Shown: positions 25,653-35,463, counted from the stretch's first letter. The stretch: DNA of 64,000 bases from Prosthecobacter sp. (GCA_021733925.1 JAIPJY010000016.1:1-64000), one strand, 5' to 3'. Numbers and translations: made by a program. Notes: generated by a model not told the origin, from the sequence alone.

Positions 25653-26357
25653 ATGAAAGCTTCGAGTTGTCCCACCGCCTGTGTTGCGCGTCTGTTCGCC
25701 CTCCTGACTCCCGTTTTTCTTCTGACCCAATGTGCCATGCCGCCGCATCAGGCTTGGCACAGCATTCAGACTCAAGGGCTGCTGCCCTACCTGAGTTCTT
25801 CGAGACAGTCACCGCCATTGCGCACCGGAAGCCTGTACTCCCAACGCTTTTCTGTCCATCCTCAGCGCAAAAACTACGGCTCCTCCAATTACACGCCAAA
25901 CACCTATTTCAGCACACTCTCCACAGGCTTGGGCAGTTCCAGCTATGTGCCTCGTAAGCGGTCGATCAGCCCCTCACGGGAGCGCAGCCCGGATGTGAAA
26001 ATGCCAGTGGAAGAACCCACCCATGCTCACACTCCGCAGATCAGCCAGAATACGTCACCTGTCAGCTCAACACCCAAAATCAATGACAGTGACCCAGTCA
26101 CGGTTGAAAGCCTGCCTTATGGCACCGCGGTTCCTGGCCGCATGAACATGGTGAACAGCCCCTTCGCTGGTAAAACCCAGCTGGTCGATGTTTCCGGCAT
26201 GAGTGCGGGCCAGACGGTGAAATGCCCCTACACCGGAAAATTGTTCAAAGTACCGCCGACGCAGCAGGCCGCGAACCGCACGGAGCCACGCTTGGAACCC
26301 AAGGTCGATGCCCCCAAACTCAGCGAAGAACCCCAAGAAGGAGATAAAAAGCCCTAA
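25653..26357 (+). CDS. Hypothetical lipoprotein
   Basis: A 234-residue protein with a signal peptide ending in the lipobox L-L-T-Q-C (Cys27), so it is probably lipid-anchored in the envelope. The mature part is Ser/Pro/Thr-rich and largely disordered, then has a compact end with S-P-F-A-G-K-T-Q-L-V-D-V-S and V-K-C-P-Y-T-G-K-L-F-K-V-P. The C-P-Y-T-G-K-L-F pattern resembles a half zinc-ribbon and may bind a ligand or simply be a conserved turn. No family recognised. Monocistronic. Confidence 0.75.
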   Translation: MKASSCPTACVARLFALLTPVFLLTQCAMPPHQAWHSIQTQGLLPYLSSSRQSPPLRTGSLYSQRFSVHPQRKNYGSSNYTPNTYFSTLSTGLGSSSYVPRKRSISPSRERSPDVKMPVEEPTHAHTPQISQNTSPVSSTPKINDSDPVTVESLPYGTAVPGRMNMVNSPFAGKTQLVDVSGMSAGQTVKCPYTGKLFKVPPTQQAANRTEPRLEPKVDAPKLSEEPQEGDKKP

Positions 26358-26492
26358 AAACGGCTTTAAACCGGGTTTTGTCACTCCCCAAGGCTGGGAA
26401 ACCGGAGGCGGACTGCATTTGATGTTGATTCGACCTTGATCGGTGGAACTCTTGCCGCCCTCAAAACCGCAAACGACAACCGATCATCAATC

Positions 26493-26804
26493 ATGGGTCA
26501 ACAACTGAACAAAGTCATCAAACGCCGCCGCCGTAAGCTTTATCTTGCCCGCAAGAAAGCTCTGGCCAAGGCCGGCGTCTCCCGCAAAGCACGCGCCGTC
26601 AAATCCGAAGCCAAAACCGCCAAGAAGGCTCCAGCCAAGAAAGTCGCCGCCAAGAAGGCCCCGACCAAGGCCAAGGCTGCTGAAGTCGCCGCCGAAGCCG
26701 CTCCTGCTGAAGTCACTGAGACCGCTGCCCCTGCTGTTGAAGCTGCTGCTCCAGCCGTTGAAGTTGCTGAGACCGCTGCTCCTGAAGCTGCTGTTCAGGA
26801 ATAA
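26493..26804 (+). CDS. Histone-H1-tail-like basic/Ala-rich small protein
   Basis: A 103-residue protein in two parts. Residues 1-62 are strongly basic: M-G-Q-Q-L-N-K-V-I-K-R-R-R-R-K-L-Y-L, then Lys-Ala repeats (A-K-K-A-P-A-K-K-V-A-A-K-K-A-P). Residues 63-103 are acidic and Ala/Pro/Glu-rich. The basic part should bind nucleic acid like bacterial H1-type proteins; the N-terminal K-R-R-R-R motif could equally suit ribosome or RNA binding. I chose ATG 26493; an upstream start at 26436 adds 19 unlike residues. A terminator follows at 26844. Its simple sequence is not enough to assign a precise function. Confidence 0.75.
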   Translation: MGQQLNKVIKRRRRKLYLARKKALAKAGVSRKARAVKSEAKTAKKAPAKKVAAKKAPTKAKAAEVAAEAAPAEVTETAAPAVEAAAPAVEVAETAAPEAAVQE

Positions 26805-26843
26805 GCGAAAGCGGTTCGCCGGACAGTCATTTCAAAACAAGAC

Positions 26844-26876
26844 CACCGTCATGGCCTGCCGTGACGGTGTTTTTTT
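26844..26876 (+). terminator. Terminator after the histone-like gene
   Basis: Stem CACCGTCA (26844-26851) with TGACGGTG (26862-26869), then seven T. It lies 40 bp after the stop codon. Confidence 0.9.
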
Positions 26877-26902
26877 GTAGCGAAGCGCCACCGGCCTGTC
26901 GC

Positions 26903-27484
26903 TTAGCGGAACCATAGGTTACCGCCTGCGCCTGAATTCGTCGGGGCGCTGCTGGGAGAGGTTGCATTGTAGCCATCGTAGTAGCCGCGCTCAAAGCTGG
27001 AGCGATAGCGTGGATCATAGCGCCCCACCTGTGCCGATGGATCGGCCACCCGCCCTCCTGTGCGGTCACGCAGACCGTAGTCGTAGCCTTGATTGTAGGT
27101 CGGATCGCGCGGTGGTGCTTGTTGCGCAGTTCCCTGCTGCGGCTGCTGTGCCGCTCCCTGATTGGGATAGCCAGCGATTTCCCGGCGGCTGTTCATCGTC
27201 AGACCATAACTTTGATTGTAGGCATCACGATAGGCCATCTCGGTGTTGCGGTCATAGCGCGATGAATTGCGCTGGTAGTTTTGACTCTGACCTTGCTGTG
27301 CATCGGCCTGTCCGTCCTGCTGGCCACGCTCAAACGCCATGCTGTTCATCTGCGATCCCTGATCCCGCATGTCCTGGCGGTATGGGTTCGCATAGGTATC
27401 TGGACCGTTCGGACCGTAGTAGGGGTCCGTGCATTGCGTGAGCAGCAGCGGCAGGATCAGCGGAGCGAGGAGAGATAATTTCAT
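26903..27484 (-). CDS. Hypothetical Tyr/Gln-rich lipoprotein
   Basis: A 193-residue protein with a signal peptide ending in the lipobox L-L-L-T-Q-C (Cys18). The mature chain is rich in Tyr, Asn, Gln, Arg and Gly, with repeated Y-x-x-G-Y-x-x-G motifs such as Y-N-Q-G-Y-D-Y-G and F-E-R-G-Y-Y-D-G-Y, a pattern often seen in outer-membrane or glycine-zipper-like lipoproteins. I chose ATG 27484; the open frame upstream to 27802 has no lipoprotein start and lies over the tex gene. It lies downstream of tex on the same strand, 136 bp away. Confidence 0.78.
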   Translation of the reverse strand: MKLSLLAPLILPLLLTQCTDPYYGPNGPDTYANPYRQDMRDQGSQMNSMAFERGQQDGQADAQQGQSQNYQRNSSRYDRNTEMAYRDAYNQSYGLTMNSRREIAGYPNQGAAQQPQQGTAQQAPPRDPTYNQGYDYGLRDRTGGRVADPSAQVGRYDPRYRSSFERGYYDGYNATSPSSAPTNSGAGGNLWFR

Positions 27485-27620
27485 GATGGAATCCAAGGGA
27501 AAGTAGAAGGCCCCGCACTGCGTGGCAAGGCCGCAATCTCCGACGTCACTGACGTGCTTTCTGTTCAGCCTGAATTTGCCGCAGACAACCCTTCGGAGCC
27601 TGCGGCAAAGCTGCCGGCTG

Positions 27621-29993
27621 CTACTTCTTCCCCTTCGCCGCCGCCGCCGTGAACCAGTCGCCGCCACCACCGCCGCCAAAAGGATTGCCCATGCCGCCGC
27701 CGGAGCTGCGCTGGCCACCGCCGCCGCCGCTGGAAAAGCTGCGTTGACCACCGCCTGGGCCACCCGCAGGGCGTGGACCTGCGCTACCCTGCTTCTTCTC
27801 AAAGTCAGGCTTCGATTTCATGCTCAGGGCGATGCGCTTGCGCGGTATGTCCACTTCCGTGACTGTCACTTGCACGCGCTGCGCCACCTTCACGATCTCC
27901 GCCGCATCCTTCACAAACGTGTCGCTGAGCTGGCTCACATGCACAAGGCCGTCCTGATGCACACCGATGTCCACGAAGGCGCCAAAGGCGGTCACGTTCG
28001 TCACAATGCCCGGCAGCTTCATGCCCACGGTGAGATCCTTCATGTCGTTCACACCTTCGGCGAAACTGAAGACCTCGAACTGTTTACGAGGGTCACGACC
28101 AGGCTTCGCGAGCTCGTTCATGATGTCCTGCAGCGTTGGCAGGCCCACGTCTTCGCTCACATATTTCTTCAGGTCGATCTTCTGGCGCAGATCAGCGCGC
28201 TGCATGAGATCCGGCACGGTGCAGCCGATGTCCGCCGCCATTTTTTCGACGAGCGGATAGCGTTCTGGATGCACCGCGCTGGCATCCAGCGGATGGGAGG
28301 CATCACGAATGCGCAGGAAGCCTGCCGCCTGCTCGAAGGCCTTGTCACCGAGCCGCGGCACCTTCATAAGATCCTTGCGGCTCTTGAAGGGACCGTTCTC
28401 ATTGCGAAAGGCCACGATGTTGGAAGCGTGCGTGCTGTTCAGGCCGGAAACGTAGCTGAGCAGCTGCTTGCTGGCCGTGTTCAACTCCACACCGACGCCG
28501 TTCACCGCGCTGATGACGACGTGGTCGAGGCTCGTCTTGAGCTGGTTCTGATCCACATCGTGCTGATACTGGCCCACGCCGATGGATTTCGGATCGAGCT
28601 TCACGAGTTCCGCGAGCGGGTCCATGAGACGACGCGCGATGGAAACGGAGCCACGCACCGTGATGTCTTGAGTCGGGAACTCTTCACGTGCGACTTCGCT
28701 GGCGCTGTAAATGGAGGCGCCGCTCTCGTTGACCATGATCACCGGAATCGAAGCCGGCATGCCGATCTTCTTCACAAACATCTCCGTCTCCCGGCTGGCG
28801 GTGCCGTTGCCGATGGCAATGGCCTGGATCTTGTAACGATCCACCAGATTGAGCAGCAGGTTCTTCGCATGCAGCAGACCATTGCCTTCGCCGAGCAGGT
28901 AAATCACATCGTTGTAGAGAAGCTGTCCCTGCGCATCGAGCACGACGACTTTGCAGCCGGTGCGGAAGCCGGGGTCAATGCCGAGCACGCGCTTTTGTCC
29001 CAAGGGAGCGGCCAGCAGCAACTCGCGCAGGTTGTCAGCAAACACGCGCACAGCTTCCGTGTCCGCTTTCTTCTTGGACTCAAGACGTGCCTCAGTCTCC
29101 ATGCTGGAGCTCATCAGGCGCTTGTAGCTGTCAGCGCAGGCGAGCTTCATCTGGTCTGAGCAGGTGTTGCCGCCTTTGACGAAGAGGTTTTCGAGCAACT
29201 TGACCGCGGTGTCTTCCGCCGGCTGAATGCGCATGAGCAAGTAACCTTCTTTCTCCCCACGACGGATGGCCAACATGCGGTGGGAGGGGATGGCTTTGAG
29301 CGGCTCGCTCCAGTCGAAGTAGTCGCGGAACTTTTGCGCCTCTTCGTCCTTCTCTTTGCCGAACATGACCTTGGAAACAACCGTGGACTGCTCCGCGAAG
29401 AACATTCTCAAAGTCGCACGTGCATCCGCATTGTCGCTGATGCGCTCTGCGATGATGTCGCGCGCGCCGCTAAGCGCATCGGCAGCATCTTTGACACGCA
29501 GTTCTTCGTTTTCGTGATCCGGGTTCACAAACTTCGCCACTTCGGCAGTCAGATCGACGCCATGCGTCATGAGATTGGCCTCGATGAAGTCTGCCAGCGG
29601 CTCCAGACCTTTTTCCTTGGCGATCGTGGCGCGTGTACGGCGCTTCGGACGGAACGGCGCAAAGATGTCCTCCAGTGCATTCATTGTTTCGGCCTTGTCG
29701 ATCTTCGCACGTAGGACGTCCGTCATCAGCTTGCGTTCTTCGAGTGATTTCACAATCGCGGTGCGGCGATCATCCAGCGCCACCAACTGTGTCATGCGCT
29801 CCTGGATGTTCTGGATCTGCACTTCATCCAGAGACCCGGTGGCCTCCTTTCGATAACGGGCGATGAACGGCACGGTGCCTCCATCGGCAAAGAGTTTGGC
29901 CGTCGCGCCGACCTGGATGGCCCGCAGGCCCAGCTCCTTGGCGACACGCTCGACGTGGGTGACATTGATGTTGAGTTCGTTGGCAGCAGACAT
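27621..29993 (-). CDS. tex: Tex-family RNA-binding transcription accessory protein
   Basis: A 790-residue cytoplasmic protein. It has the Tex N-terminal helical domain, a YqgF/RNase H-like domain starting L-G-I-D-P-G-F-R-T-G-C-K, helix-hairpin-helix repeats (V-G-V-E-L-N-T-A-S), and an S1 RNA-binding domain (G-M-K-L-P-G-I-V-T-N-V-T-A-F-G-A-F-V-D-I-G) near 650-720. The last 60 residues are a Gly-rich R-S-F/R-S-S tail not usual in Tex, probably an extra RNA contact. Tex proteins bind nucleic acid and affect transcription and stress responses. Start at ATG 29993; no operon partner. Confidence 0.95.
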   Translation of the reverse strand: MSAANELNINVTHVERVAKELGLRAIQVGATAKLFADGGTVPFIARYRKEATGSLDEVQIQNIQERMTQLVALDDRRTAIVKSLEERKLMTDVLRAKIDKAETMNALEDIFAPFRPKRRTRATIAKEKGLEPLADFIEANLMTHGVDLTAEVAKFVNPDHENEELRVKDAADALSGARDIIAERISDNADARATLRMFFAEQSTVVSKVMFGKEKDEEAQKFRDYFDWSEPLKAIPSHRMLAIRRGEKEGYLLMRIQPAEDTAVKLLENLFVKGGNTCSDQMKLACADSYKRLMSSSMETEARLESKKKADTEAVRVFADNLRELLLAAPLGQKRVLGIDPGFRTGCKVVVLDAQGQLLYNDVIYLLGEGNGLLHAKNLLLNLVDRYKIQAIAIGNGTASRETEMFVKKIGMPASIPVIMVNESGASIYSASEVAREEFPTQDITVRGSVSIARRLMDPLAELVKLDPKSIGVGQYQHDVDQNQLKTSLDHVVISAVNGVGVELNTASKQLLSYVSGLNSTHASNIVAFRNENGPFKSRKDLMKVPRLGDKAFEQAAGFLRIRDASHPLDASAVHPERYPLVEKMAADIGCTVPDLMQRADLRQKIDLKKYVSEDVGLPTLQDIMNELAKPGRDPRKQFEVFSFAEGVNDMKDLTVGMKLPGIVTNVTAFGAFVDIGVHQDGLVHVSQLSDTFVKDAAEIVKVAQRVQVTVTEVDIPRKRIALSMKSKPDFEKKQGSAGPRPAGGPGGGQRSFSSGGGGGQRSSGGGMGNPFGGGGGGDWFTAAAAKGKK

Positions 29994-30160
29994 GGTTGGG
30001 AAAGTGAAAAGTGAACGTTAAAAAATCGGTTGGGATGAGTGGAGTTAGCGAGACGATCACGGGCAGCAACCATTCAAGATCACATGTGAAAAACTTTTGT
30101 CGGAGGCATGGCTTGACATCGTGTTGCGAAATTTCCAGGGCTGCATCGTATTGAAGCTGC

Positions 30161-31381
30161 ATGAAGAAATATTTCGTGGCTTTTCTGGTTTCAACCTGTG
30201 CATTCGCCGCTGAAGACTGGCCTCGCTGGCGTGGGCCAAATGCGGATGGATGCTGGAATCCGAAGGACATCCCTGCGGACTTTGCCAGGAATGAGCCCGT
30301 GAGACTTTGGAAAAAGGAGATCAGCGCCGGATTCGGCGGTGTAACCGTAAGCAGCGGACGGGTGTATGTGATGGACCGGCTCAAGACGCCCAAAGAGGTC
30401 GAACGCATTCTGTGCTTCGATGCGGAGAGCGGCAGAAATGTATGGCAGCACAGCTGGGAAGTCAGCTACGGCAGCATGGAATATGGGACCGGGCCGCGTT
30501 CATCGGTGAACATTACGGATGACAAGGCGTACGCCTTGGGTGCGACGGGCGTGGCATTGTGTCTCGATGCTGTGACGGGCCAGGTGATGTGGCAGGTGGA
30601 CACGGTCAAAACCTTCGGGGCGAAGATTCCGAAGTGGGGTTTTGCCGCGTCGCCGGTGATCGATGGAGATCGAGTGCTGCTGCATGTCGGGGCGAATGCC
30701 GGCTCAGTCATCGCTTTGGACAAAAGTTCCGGCAAAGAAGTCTGGCGTGGCGGACCTGATCCAGCGGGCTACTGCACACCGGAAATCATCTCGCATGCGG
30801 GCACACGTCAGCTGATCGCGTGGGGGCCGGAGCATGTGCAGAGCCTCGATCCAGAAAGCGGCCGGGTGAACTGGCTCTACCCATACAAAATCACCTATGG
30901 CGTCAGCATCGCACAACCGCTTTATCGTGACGGCATTCTTCTCGTCACAGGCTATTGGCACGGTGCGAAGGCGTTGCAACTCGGAAAGGACGCCAGGCTG
31001 CTGTGGGAAAACCAAACCGGGAACTGCGGTCTCATGTCGGCTCCATTGTTCAAAGACGGCGTCGTTTACATGCTCGACAAGACTCGCGGCCTCCAGTCCT
31101 TCGAACTTAAGACCGGCAGAATTCTCTGGAGCGATGACAACTCGCTAACGCCGAATGACAGCAATCCGCAGATGAGCCTCGTGTGGATGCAGGAATCAAC
31201 CAACCTCGCCGCTTTGCTCAACGCCAACGGAGAACTGGTCTATGTCACGCTGAAGCCCGAAAAGCACGAAGAACTGGCCCGCTGGCAGGTCATCGGCAAA
31301 ACCTGGGCGCATCCGGCATTCGTAGGAAATGGGATATTTGCGCGCAACGATAAAGAATTGTCAGCCTGGCGGCTTTGGTAG
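30161..31381 (+). CDS. Exported PQQ-type beta-propeller protein
   Basis: A 406-residue protein with a signal peptide (cleavage near A-F-A-A) followed by W-P-R-W-R-G-P-N-A-D-G, the start common to PQQ-like propellers of this phylum. Blades recur as V-Y-V-M-D, L-C-F-D-A-E-S-G, A-L-D-K-S-S-G-K-E-V-W and L-D-P-E-S-G-R-V-N-W. No catalytic Asp/Glu calcium site of true PQQ dehydrogenases is obvious, so it may be a binding or scaffold protein. Its relative at 40138-41361 has the same plan. The start of the ceramidase-like gene follows 5 bp after its stop. Confidence 0.85.
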   Translation: MKKYFVAFLVSTCAFAAEDWPRWRGPNADGCWNPKDIPADFARNEPVRLWKKEISAGFGGVTVSSGRVYVMDRLKTPKEVERILCFDAESGRNVWQHSWEVSYGSMEYGTGPRSSVNITDDKAYALGATGVALCLDAVTGQVMWQVDTVKTFGAKIPKWGFAASPVIDGDRVLLHVGANAGSVIALDKSSGKEVWRGGPDPAGYCTPEIISHAGTRQLIAWGPEHVQSLDPESGRVNWLYPYKITYGVSIAQPLYRDGILLVTGYWHGAKALQLGKDARLLWENQTGNCGLMSAPLFKDGVVYMLDKTRGLQSFELKTGRILWSDDNSLTPNDSNPQMSLVWMQESTNLAALLNANGELVYVTLKPEKHEELARWQVIGKTWAHPAFVGNGIFARNDKELSAWRLW

Positions 31382-31386
31382 TTGGT

Positions 31387-32739
31387 ATGAAACTCTGGCT
31401 GCCCATCTTCCTCGCCGTCTTCGTCATTGCCGCCGCTCCCGTAGCTGAATCGCCCGCCTGGAAGGCTGGAGCAGCCTCGGCGAAAATCACACCAGTGCAA
31501 TCCATGTGGATGGCGGGTTATGCAGGGCGCACCAAACCCTCCGAAGGTGTGGAGCTGGATTTGTTCGCGAAAGCATTCGTGCTCACGGATCAGGCGGGCG
31601 GAAGGTTCGCTCTCATTACGATGGATTTGATCGGCGTGCCGAGGAATCTGCGCCTTGCTGTTGCTGAACGTGTGAAAAAGGAGCACGGCATCGAACCGGC
31701 AAACCTCGCGATCAATGCCTCCCACACGCACAGCGGACCTGAATTGCGTACGAGCAAGATTCATGGTGCGGATGATCTGGCGCTGCGTGAGAAAGAAGCA
31801 GCGGAATACACGGCCCAATTGGAGGACACGCTGGTGCGGCTGGTCGGCGAGGCCCTTCAGAAATCGGTGCCTGCACATCTGGATTACAGCACCGCACGCT
31901 GCGGTGTTTCGATGAACCGCCGCACGCCGGATGGCAAAGGCGGCTGGAGCAATTTCCCGAATCCAAAAGGCCCGGTGGATCAAACCGTTCCCGTGCTCAA
32001 AGCCAGCAGCGCGGATGGCAAGGACATCGCGATCATCTTTGGTTACTCATGCCATTGCACCACACTCGGCCATCAGAAGTTCAGCGGTGACTATGCGGGC
32101 TATGCGCAGCAGGAAATCGAGAAAGCACACCCCGATGCCGTGGCGATGTTTGCAAACGGTTGCAGCGGCGATCAGAACCCCTACCCGCGCAGGACGGTGG
32201 AACTCGCGCAGACGCACGGCAAATCACTGGCGACCTCCGTGCAGGCTGCGCTGGAAACGCACATGCAACGCCTCAAGGGCCCCATCCGCGCCGCGTATCG
32301 TGAGATACCGCTGGCCTACGACAAGCTGCCCACCCGCGAGCAGCTTCTCGAGGAACAGAAATCCACGAACAAATATCTGGTCACCCATGGCACACGCATC
32401 TTGCAGCGCATCGCCGATGAAGGTCAGCTTCCAACGACCTATCCCTATCCCGTGCAGGTGCTGCGTCTTGGCAACGATCTTACCTGGATCACGCTCGGCG
32501 GTGAAGTCGTCGTGGATTACTCACTCCGCCTCAAGCAGGACATCAAAGATCCCATCGTCTGGGTCAGCGGCTACACCAACGACGTCATGGCTTACATCCC
32601 CAGCCTGCGCATCTGGCAGGAAGGCGGCTACGAAGGCGGCGGCGCGATGATCTACGGCTCGCACCCAACACGCTGGAGCGACAAGACGGAGGAGGACATT
32701 GTCAGCACGGTGATGGAGTTGCGGAAAGCGATTGAGTAA
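31387..32739 (+). CDS. Neutral/alkaline ceramidase-like exported hydrolase
   Basis: A 450-residue protein with a signal peptide (about 1-20). The sequence I-N-A-S-H-T-H-S-G-P is the zinc-binding motif of neutral/alkaline non-lysosomal ceramidases and related amidases; F-G-Y-S-C-H-C-T-T and A-N-G-C-S-G-D-Q-N-P are further active-site segments. Bacterial homologues without the C-terminal Ig-like domain, as here, occur widely in this phylum, and their substrate is not settled. I chose ATG 31387 (M-K-L-W-L-P-I-F). It is 5 bp after the propeller gene, so probably one operon. Confidence 0.85.
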   Translation: MKLWLPIFLAVFVIAAAPVAESPAWKAGAASAKITPVQSMWMAGYAGRTKPSEGVELDLFAKAFVLTDQAGGRFALITMDLIGVPRNLRLAVAERVKKEHGIEPANLAINASHTHSGPELRTSKIHGADDLALREKEAAEYTAQLEDTLVRLVGEALQKSVPAHLDYSTARCGVSMNRRTPDGKGGWSNFPNPKGPVDQTVPVLKASSADGKDIAIIFGYSCHCTTLGHQKFSGDYAGYAQQEIEKAHPDAVAMFANGCSGDQNPYPRRTVELAQTHGKSLATSVQAALETHMQRLKGPIRAAYREIPLAYDKLPTREQLLEEQKSTNKYLVTHGTRILQRIADEGQLPTTYPYPVQVLRLGNDLTWITLGGEVVVDYSLRLKQDIKDPIVWVSGYTNDVMAYIPSLRIWQEGGYEGGGAMIYGSHPTRWSDKTEEDIVSTVMELRKAIE

Positions 32740-32741
32740 AA

Positions 32742-33182
32742 TCACTTTTGCTCCCGCAACAAACGGACCTGCGCCTTCAGCAGCTCAACTTGTGCCTGCT
32801 TGATCTCGACATCTGAGGCACGAGCGATATTTTTCATGTTCTGCGCCCATTTCACCCGCTTCTCATGCGCAGACACCAGATCCTGAAGCGCGGCGATCAG
32901 GCCCTCACGCTTCCCTTGTTCGTGTGCCAGATCAGCCCGCGATTCAGCCAGCGCGATTTCGGCAAGCTCCACCCCTGATCCATTCTCTGCGGAGGCACGG
33001 CCCGATTGGTACAGAGCCTCCTCAATCTCGACGAGCTGCTCCCGAAATTGGACAATCTCGGTGAGCTTTGTGATGATTTTCGCATCCGGCCCGGCCGACT
33101 CAGGAGCTTTGGACGGTTCCTGCGCAAGGAGGGTAAACGAGAGGAAGGCGGCGACAGCGGTGGTGATCAGTTTTGTCTTCAT
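32742..33182 (-). CDS. Hypothetical exported coiled-coil protein
   Basis: A 146-residue protein with a signal peptide (cleavage near L-L-A-Q-E, residue 21) and a nearly all-helical mature part whose heptads, rich in Glu, Ala, Gln and Leu (I-V-Q-F-R-E-Q-L-V-E-I-E-E-A-L and V-E-L-L-K-A-Q-V-R-L-L-R), suggest a coiled coil as in TolC-like outer-membrane or periplasmic adaptor proteins. No family assigned. I chose ATG 33182; the stop lies 2 bp from the convergent ceramidase-like gene's end. Confidence 0.72.
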   Translation of the reverse strand: MKTKLITTAVAAFLSFTLLAQEPSKAPESAGPDAKIITKLTEIVQFREQLVEIEEALYQSGRASAENGSGVELAEIALAESRADLAHEQGKREGLIAALQDLVSAHEKRVKWAQNMKNIARASDVEIKQAQVELLKAQVRLLREQK

Positions 33183-33311
33183 GGAAGTGGTTGGTTCACA
33201 TGCAACTGCGGCCTGACTTGGCCGACGGCTCAACTGAGCACTAACGATGTCCGAGGTTGGTGATTATCGTTTTTTTGAAGATGCCGGCGACCTCGCACGC
33301 TGATCTCACGA

Positions 33312-33346
33312 CACAAAAACAGGCCGGGAGCGAATCCCGGCCTGTT
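33312..33346 (-). terminator. Terminator of the TIM-barrel gene at 33397-34398
   Basis: A 12-bp stem, AACAGGCCGGGA (33318-33329) with TCCCGGCCTGTT (33335-33346) and loop GCGAA. On the minus strand a T run (plus-strand A run at 33315-33319) overlaps the stem foot. Fits a gene read leftward. Confidence 0.85.
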
Positions 33347-33396
33347 GGTGTTGAAGAATGATTTTCAATCGTCGGACTGGTGAGCCCGACAGCACA

Positions 33397-34398
33397 TCAC
33401 TTGCTGTTCTCAGCGAACTGCGCGTCGAAGATGATCTTGCTCGGCGGGAAGTCGATCTTCTTGCAGAAGGCGGCGGATTCGGTGGCACCGAACTCGCGGT
33501 CCATCGCGCCGTCTTCCCACTCGACGCTCAGCGGGCCACCGTAGTCGATGTCGTTGAGGGCGCGGATGATGCGCTCGAAGTTGATGTTGCCACGGCCGAC
33601 GGACTTGAAGTCCCAGTAGCGGCTTGGCTTGTGGAAATCGACGTGGCCGCCAAAGACGCCTGCGGTGCCGTCACCGATGCCCCAGGCGACGTCCTTCATG
33701 TGGACGTGGAAAATGCGGTCACTGAACTTGTAGAGGAACTTCACATAATCGACGCCCTGGTAGCCGAAATGGCTGGGGTCGTAGTTGAAGCCGAAGGCGG
33801 GATGGTAATCGACGGCCTGCAGCGCACGCTCGGCGCTGGCGATGTCGAAGGCGATCTCAGTGGGATGCACTTCGAGGGCGTAGCGGATGCCGAGCTTCTG
33901 ATACTCGTCGAAGATCGGGGTGAAGCGCTTGGCGAAGTCCTTGTAGCCGGCGTCGATCTGGCCGGGGAGGTTCGGCGGGAAGGAATAGACGAGGTGCCAG
34001 ATGCTGCTGCCGGTGAAGCCGTTCACAACGCTGATGCCGAAACGCTTGGCGGCATGCGCGGTCTTGATGAGCTCTTCGGCGGCACGCTGGCGGACGCCTT
34101 CAGGATTGCCATCGCCATAGATGTGGGCGGGAAGAATCTGGGCGTGACGGGGATCGATGTTGTCGCACACGGCCTGACCGACGAGATGGGTGGAGATGGC
34201 GTGGCACTGCATGCCTGCGGCTTTCAGCTTGGCGCGCTTGTCATCGCAGTAAGCCTGGTCGGCCTTGTCCACTTCGAAGTGGTCGCCCCAGCAGGCAAGT
34301 TCGACACCGTCGTAGCCAAAGGCCTTGGCCTTCTGGATCATGGTATCAACAGGAAGATCGGCCCACTGGCCGGTGAAGAGAGTTACTGGGCGTGGCAT
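33397..34398 (-). CDS. Sugar phosphate isomerase/epimerase (AP endonuclease 2 superfamily TIM barrel)
   Basis: A 333-residue cytoplasmic barrel with no signal peptide. Likely metal ligands include E in [11 protein letters not shown] in A-L-E-V-H-P-T-E, D and H in [10 protein letters not shown] in F-H-V-H-M-K-D and E in P-L-S-V-E-W-E-D, as in inosose isomerases and keto-sugar epimerases of this superfamily. It is longer than the Tat-exported relative at 18090-18986. Monocistronic, closed by its own terminator. The particular sugar or inositol is unknown. Confidence 0.88.
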   Translation of the reverse strand: MPRPVTLFTGQWADLPVDTMIQKAKAFGYDGVELACWGDHFEVDKADQAYCDDKRAKLKAAGMQCHAISTHLVGQAVCDNIDPRHAQILPAHIYGDGNPEGVRQRAAEELIKTAHAAKRFGISVVNGFTGSSIWHLVYSFPPNLPGQIDAGYKDFAKRFTPIFDEYQKLGIRYALEVHPTEIAFDIASAERALQAVDYHPAFGFNYDPSHFGYQGVDYVKFLYKFSDRIFHVHMKDVAWGIGDGTAGVFGGHVDFHKPSRYWDFKSVGRGNINFERIIRALNDIDYGGPLSVEWEDGAMDREFGATESAAFCKKIDFPPSKIIFDAQFAENSK

Positions 34399-34485
34399 GT
34401 CGGGTGTGTGGTTGAGTTGAGGCAGGGAAGAAGGAGAAAGATTGGCGAAAGTCGACTGTGAATGACGTTTTTTTGCGCGGCGCGG

Positions 34486-35349
34486 CTATTTGCGCTCAAT
34501 CGCCTGGGAGCGGACCAGGGTGAAGGGGAGGTCCAGGGTGAGCTGAGCCGCCTTGCCATCCGCGTCGTTGACTTGGGCGACATTCTTGAGATTGCCGGTG
34601 ATCTTGGTGTTCAGATCCAGCATGTCGGAGAGGCGGCGGACGAGAGTGATGTCGAAAGCGACCTCCATGCGGCTGAGGTAATTCATGGGCCGCTCCATGA
34701 TGAAATTGCCCACGAGATGAACGGAGGCCTGCGGCCCGTCAGGGCGCTGATCCACCGCAGCCAGGGTGCATTCGATGTCTTTCGCGATCACCGCGCCGTA
34801 GTCCTTGCCACCCGACTCATTGATGCTGACTTTCCACGTCTCGCCGGCTTTGTGTGTTTGGTTGATGAGACAGGCTTCAGGAATTTCGAGCATGAGGGTG
34901 GTGAACGCCAGGTCATTGAGGAACTTCTGCTGCTCTGCGCTGGGCTTGCCACCGACCATGGCGTATTTCCATTTCCCGTTCGACTTGCGCAGACGGAGGG
35001 TTTTGCCCACCAAGGGGCCGGCCTGTTCGGCAGGGGGTGGCGCGTTGCCGGTGTAATTGACCAGTTCACAGACCATCTCGCGCACCTGCACCTCCTCGGT
35101 GTCAGGTCCCAGCAGACGCCGGACGAGGTTGACCCGCTGAACGAAGCGGCAGAAAAAGTCGTTGGCCGAATTGGTCTTCTGCATGCGGCCTTTGCCCTCC
35201 TGCACCCGCACCTCGCGCTTTTCCCGCAATTGCGTGCCGGTGCGGAGCGAAGAGGAAGCCCCGAGGTCCACAGGCCCGCCGACACTGTCTGCAGCGTTCA
35301 GATGAACGGAGATGAGCAAAAGCAGCAGGAGGCGCAGCGTGGCATGCAT
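34486..35349 (-). CDS. Hypothetical exported protein
   Basis: A 287-residue protein with a signal peptide (about 1-19, cleavage near L-N-A-A-D). The mature chain alternates beta strands and turns, with Y-T-G-N-A-P-P-P near the middle, Y-L-S-R-M-E-V-A-F-D near the end and no recognised domain. It may be a periplasmic lipocalin-like or beta-barrel protein. It is divergent from the dehydrogenase-cytochrome fusion gene and read toward the TIM-barrel gene. Confidence 0.65.
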   Translation of the reverse strand: MHATLRLLLLLLISVHLNAADSVGGPVDLGASSSLRTGTQLREKREVRVQEGKGRMQKTNSANDFFCRFVQRVNLVRRLLGPDTEEVQVREMVCELVNYTGNAPPPAEQAGPLVGKTLRLRKSNGKWKYAMVGGKPSAEQQKFLNDLAFTTLMLEIPEACLINQTHKAGETWKVSINESGGKDYGAVIAKDIECTLAAVDQRPDGPQASVHLVGNFIMERPMNYLSRMEVAFDITLVRRLSDMLDLNTKITGNLKNVAQVNDADGKAAQLTLDLPFTLVRSQAIERK

Positions 35350-35463
35350 GCCGGGAGACTACCAAAGCCATGCGTGCCAGCACAAGCGGCAAGTGCAGGG
35401 CCAATATAAGGAGGGATCATTTCATGCTTGGCGAATACCGCCCGTTCATTCCATGATGCGCGC

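Noticed and set aside
26907-27300. Y-x-x-G-Y repeats in the lipoprotein gene considered as a DNA tandem repeat
   Set aside because: The nucleotide sequences of the units differ too much; the repetition is only at protein level and irregular.
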